A DNA stretch of 64,000 bases from an uncultured Christensenellaceae bacterium (GTDB taxonomy: Bacteria; Bacillota; Clostridia; Christensenellales; CAG-314). The DNA lies in the NCBI GenBank assembly GCA_910586905.1, contig CAJUIV010000001.1:104450-168449 (forward strand), in the 5' to 3' direction. Shown in pieces: positions 61,476 to 64,000 of the stretch. A program made the translations under genes and the position numbers. Positions within the stretch are counted from its first letter, which is position 1; each line of letters opens with the position of its first letter. The notes beneath the pieces are model-generated. The model saw only the letters and a list, made by a program, of their open reading frames with translations, did no database searches and had not been told where the DNA came from.

Positions 61476-62144
61476 TTATTCGTTTCCTTTTTCGCCGTCA
61501 TCTTGTTTGTCCGTCAGACATTGTAAGTCCACGTCGTTGTTTAAAGGTTCTTCGTAAATTTCGTCGGTTATTTCCCTCTGTTCGCCAAGCTGTTGAGCCT
61601 TGTTTTCGGCTTCCGGCAGACTCGGTTCGTAACGCGTGTTCAACCTGTGTACTTCGAAGTTTATCGCGTTAAACGAAATTCCCAACGTATTTTTAAAACC
61701 GTCTGCGAGCAGACATCTAAACGTATCTATGGTTTGAGCTACGTTATCGGCGTTAACGTTAATCTTTAAAGTTAAAGCGAAGCCTTTTTTATCATCCGCT
61801 CGTATTTTGATTTTTTTGACGGTAAGACCTTGGGCTTGTCGGGCGCATTCGTTGATAATATTACGTACGACTTTCGTATTGGCTGTGGTAGCGCTTTCAC
61901 TGTCGCAAAAAAGCAAAACGCGTTTTAAATTTTCTTTTTCCGAAAAGTTAACGTACAGTATATACGCCGATAGCGCCAGATAAATGACGAACAGCACAAA
62001 CATAAGCGAAGCCAAAGCGCCGTTATATTCTATCGTTTCTTCTTGAGGATAAACTCTCGTTAAATTTAACGTGGTCGTTATTGCAAAAACCATTGTAATG
62101 CAAATCTGCGCAACGACGGCGATTTTTTCAGCTATTTTTCTCAT
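61476..62144 (-). CDS. AmaP-like alkaline-shock membrane anchor protein
   Basis: Two N-terminal TM helices (about 8-28 and 45-65), then a soluble part of about 100 residues (VRNIINECARQAQGLTVKKI, FALTLKINVNADNVAQTIDT), as in AmaP, which anchors Asp23-type proteins to the membrane and is linked to envelope stress. A Pro/Glu/Asp-rich tail of ~45 residues is added. No Asp23 partner is in the window. GAGGTG precedes the ATG. Fair match by architecture only. Confidence 0.65.
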   Translation of the reverse strand: MRKIAEKIAVVAQICITMVFAITTTLNLTRVYPQEETIEYNGALASLMFVLFVIYLALSAYILYVNFSEKENLKRVLLFCDSESATTANTKVVRNIINECARQAQGLTVKKIKIRADDKKGFALTLKINVNADNVAQTIDTFRCLLADGFKNTLGISFNAINFEVHRLNTRYEPSLPEAENKAQQLGEQREITDEIYEEPLNNDVDLQCLTDKQDDGEKGNE

Positions 62145-62190
62145 AAAGCACCTCGTTTATAGTATTTACATAATGTCCGTACGAAATACC

Positions 62191-62370
62191 GCGTTAGATG
62201 TTATAATTAAGTGAACAGCCGTTTTAAATAAAATTTATCTTGATTTAATTGCCTCGTATCACGTTTATGCGAAATCTTTTGTGATAACTGCATTCGCGTA
62301 TGATATAATTAAGTTAGCAAATAGTTTGGCTGGCTTTAATTGCATCGCAAAAGTCTATACAATTAAGCGA
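62191..62370. repeat. ~102-nt repeat units upstream of the histidine kinase
   Basis: GTTATAATTAAG (62201) and GATATAATTAAG (62302) are 102 nt apart, and a third ACAATTAAGCGAACG lies 54 nt further. Between them lie TTTAATTGCCTCGTATCACG and its partner GCGTATGATATAATTAAG. The sequence relates to the units at 24281-24500 and 33072-33137. The region 62145-62509 has no gene. Confidence 0.55.
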
Positions 62371-62509
62371 ACGATGGATAAAAAAAACATTTTTAAACGG
62401 ACTGTTTAAGAGAGTTTGTTATTTGAAACCGAATGCGCAGTTAATATAACGCGTATGTTTTGTTGCTTCAAATCAATGAAAAAAATATATCTGAATTCAA
62501 ATAGAAACA

Positions 62510-62538
62510 TTGACAAATATAGAGCAAAATATTAAAAT
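62510..62538 (+). promoter_or_regulatory. Histidine kinase promoter
   Basis: TTGACA (62510-62515), 17 nt, TAAAAT (62533-62538). The ATG at 62567 is 28 nt beyond. Confidence 0.75.
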
Positions 62539-62566
62539 TCTTTTATCGAAAACGGAGATTTCACCT

Positions 62567-64000
62567 ATGGACAAATACAAAGCTAAGGGAAATTTGATAG
62601 AGTACGTTTTAAATTATTTAAACGTCGTAGACGAGAAATGCTATAATTTCGAGCAGAATGCCGATTCCGAAACCGCGCTTGAAGTAATGAGTTTTATGGA
62701 TGAAATCCCGGGCGGATTTTTGATTTACCGCGCGGACGGAAAAGAAGAAATAATTTACGCGAATACGGCGCTTATAAATATTTTTAAATGTGATTCGCTG
62801 CAGGAATTCCGCGAACTAACCGATAATTCTTTCAAGGGTTTGGTGTACTATCAGGATTTGGACGTTGTAGAGGAAAGCATCTCCAATCAAATCGAGAGCA
62901 ACGCAGATAATTTGGATTTTGTTGAATACCGAATAAAGCGTAAGGACGGAGCGATTCGCTGGGTAGAAGATTACGGACATTTTATAAGCAGTAAGTCCGT
63001 AGGCAATATTTTTTACGTATTTATATCCGACGTTACGGAGGAAAAGGAACGCCGTCTTGCCGAAACGGCGGCTATCGTAAACGAAAAAGAACTTAAAATA
63101 AAAAATCTGACGGAAGAATTTGACAAAGAATTAAAACTGATAAATCAGGAACATTTACGCAGACTCGAAGTGATAGAAGGACTGAGCGTTAACTACGACA
63201 GCATTTTGTATGTCGATTTATCTGCGGATAAACTGCTGCCTTATAGAGCAAGCTCGCGCATGAAAGACGAATTCGAGGAAATGTATATGCCTCGTGATTA
63301 CTGTCGGTACATCAAACGTTATATAAACGCTTGGGTTATTCCCGAAGACCGAGAATTGGTAGAAAAATCAACGTCTATCGACGGTATAATCGAAGGTTTG
63401 ACGGAAAATAAAACGTTTTTTATAAACTATCGCATAAAGGAAAACAATGCGATTTGTCATATGCAAATACGCGTTGTTAACGTAGGTTCGAGAGAAAAAA
63501 TATCGCAAGTAGTTATCGGCGCGCGCAATATAGAAGACGATATCAAACGCGATATCAAACATATGCAGGTTTTGGAAGAAGCTCTTAGCGCGTCAAAACT
63601 CGCAAACGTTGCCAAAAATACTTTTTTGTCCAATATGTCGCACGACATGCGCACCCCGCTCAACGCTATTTTCGGTTATACGGCGCTCGCTAAAAATTGT
63701 GTAGACGAACCGACGAAAGTTTATTTGGATAAAATAGACGATTCGGCAAATCAACTGCTGGAACTTATAGACAAGGTTTTGCAGATTTCTCAAATCGAAT
63801 CAAGCGATTCCGTGCTTAACGAATCGGAGTGCAACGTGTGCGAGATTTTGAACAAGGTCAATAAGGAAGTTTTGCGCGCCGCGTCCGAAAAAAATATACG
63901 AGTTACAACGGACTTTTGCGAGGTTAAGCATAAAAACGTCGTATGCGATTGCGAAAAATTGGAGCAAACTTTGCTGCATATTTTAAGTAACGCGGTAAAA
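62567..64000 (+). CDS. PAS-domain sensor histidine kinase, C-terminus beyond window
   Basis: The frame from the ATG at 62567 is open to the right edge (478 codons). The first PAS-type domain (residues about 40-160) contains GGFLIYRADGKEEIIYAN and ends with YVFISDVTEEKERR. A coiled linker and a second PAS-like region (about 200-330) follow. Then the HisKA dimerisation domain has the phospho-acceptor box FLSNMSHDMRTPLNAIFGY (His near 357). The N box starts at the edge (LLHILSNAVK). No TM helix is seen, so it is a cytoplasmic sensor, probably a hybrid kinase. Partial. Confidence 0.9.
   Translation, partial: MDKYKAKGNLIEYVLNYLNVVDEKCYNFEQNADSETALEVMSFMDEIPGGFLIYRADGKEEIIYANTALINIFKCDSLQEFRELTDNSFKGLVYYQDLDVVEESISNQIESNADNLDFVEYRIKRKDGAIRWVEDYGHFISSKSVGNIFYVFISDVTEEKERRLAETAAIVNEKELKIKNLTEEFDKELKLINQEHLRRLEVIEGLSVNYDSILYVDLSADKLLPYRASSRMKDEFEEMYMPRDYCRYIKRYINAWVIPEDRELVEKSTSIDGIIEGLTENKTFFINYRIKENNAICHMQIRVVNVGSREKISQVVIGARNIEDDIKRDIKHMQVLEEALSASKLANVAKNTFLSNMSHDMRTPLNAIFGYTALAKNCVDEPTKVYLDKIDDSANQLLELIDKVLQISQIESSDSVLNESECNVCEILNKVNKEVLRAASEKNIRVTTDFCEVKHKNVVCDCEKLEQTLLHILSNAVK

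Overview
The window looks like the origin-proximal part of a low-GC Gram-positive chromosome, most likely an uncultured anaerobic member of the Clostridia. The evidence is a rubrerythrin, ferredoxin/flavodoxin proteins, the sporulation-type protein YyaC, AddAB rather than RecBCD, a lipoprotein-type YidC, ParAB with parS sites and strong AGGAG Shine-Dalgarno sequences. Both ends cut genes: a lipoprotein on the left and a PAS-sensor histidine kinase on the right. The species assignment is inference.

Layout. 0-9 kb: a surface lipoprotein, a DegV protein, dnaN preceded by a DnaA-box cluster, rubrerythrin, a nitroreductase, dnaA and an unknown membrane protein. dnaN lies upstream of dnaA with two unrelated genes between them, unlike the usual dnaA-dnaN order. 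8-17 kb: an SDR/flavodoxin-ferredoxin gene pair, then a sparsely coding stretch with two small XRE regulators, two secreted Ig-like/InlB-repeat proteins, decayed genes and tRNA-Pro. 17-24 kb: mscL, an M20 dipeptidase, radC-gltX, a GtrA-like protein and deoD. 24-38 kb: the classic origin cluster in rearranged order: rpmH-rnpA-yidD-yidC-jag, then a Nudix gene, rsmG, mnmG and mnmE on the other strand, then parA-parB, three parS-like sites, cvpA and yyaC. 38-52 kb: ftsH, a lipoprotein, addB-addA, a membrane protein, uvrC and dut. 52-61 kb: a sugar-isomerase/ABC-transporter operon, a GH2 glycosidase and tadA. 61-64 kb: a broken lipoprotein, an AmaP-like protein and the histidine kinase.

Signals beyond gene content. 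(1) Exact runs of nine G lie inside the promoters of three envelope-related transcription units, and a degraded fourth case precedes a broken lipoprotein. They look like phase-variable or specially regulated promoters. (2) dnaA, addBA, uvrC and dut all have the -10 box 6-9 nt before the ATG and no Shine-Dalgarno sequence, which predicts leaderless mRNAs for DNA replication and repair genes. (3) Two families of dispersed intergenic repeats occur: a 35-nt palindrome between 18 and 32 kb, and a ~102-nt unit containing an inverted repeat upstream of rpmH, parA and the histidine kinase. (4) An XRE regulator faces a consensus promoter across a two-site operator, and that promoter appears to drive only a short structured RNA. 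(5) A Gram-positive-type SOS box lies in the promoter of cvpA.

Functions are read from protein motifs without database searches. Promoters, terminators and RNA calls come from inspection by eye.
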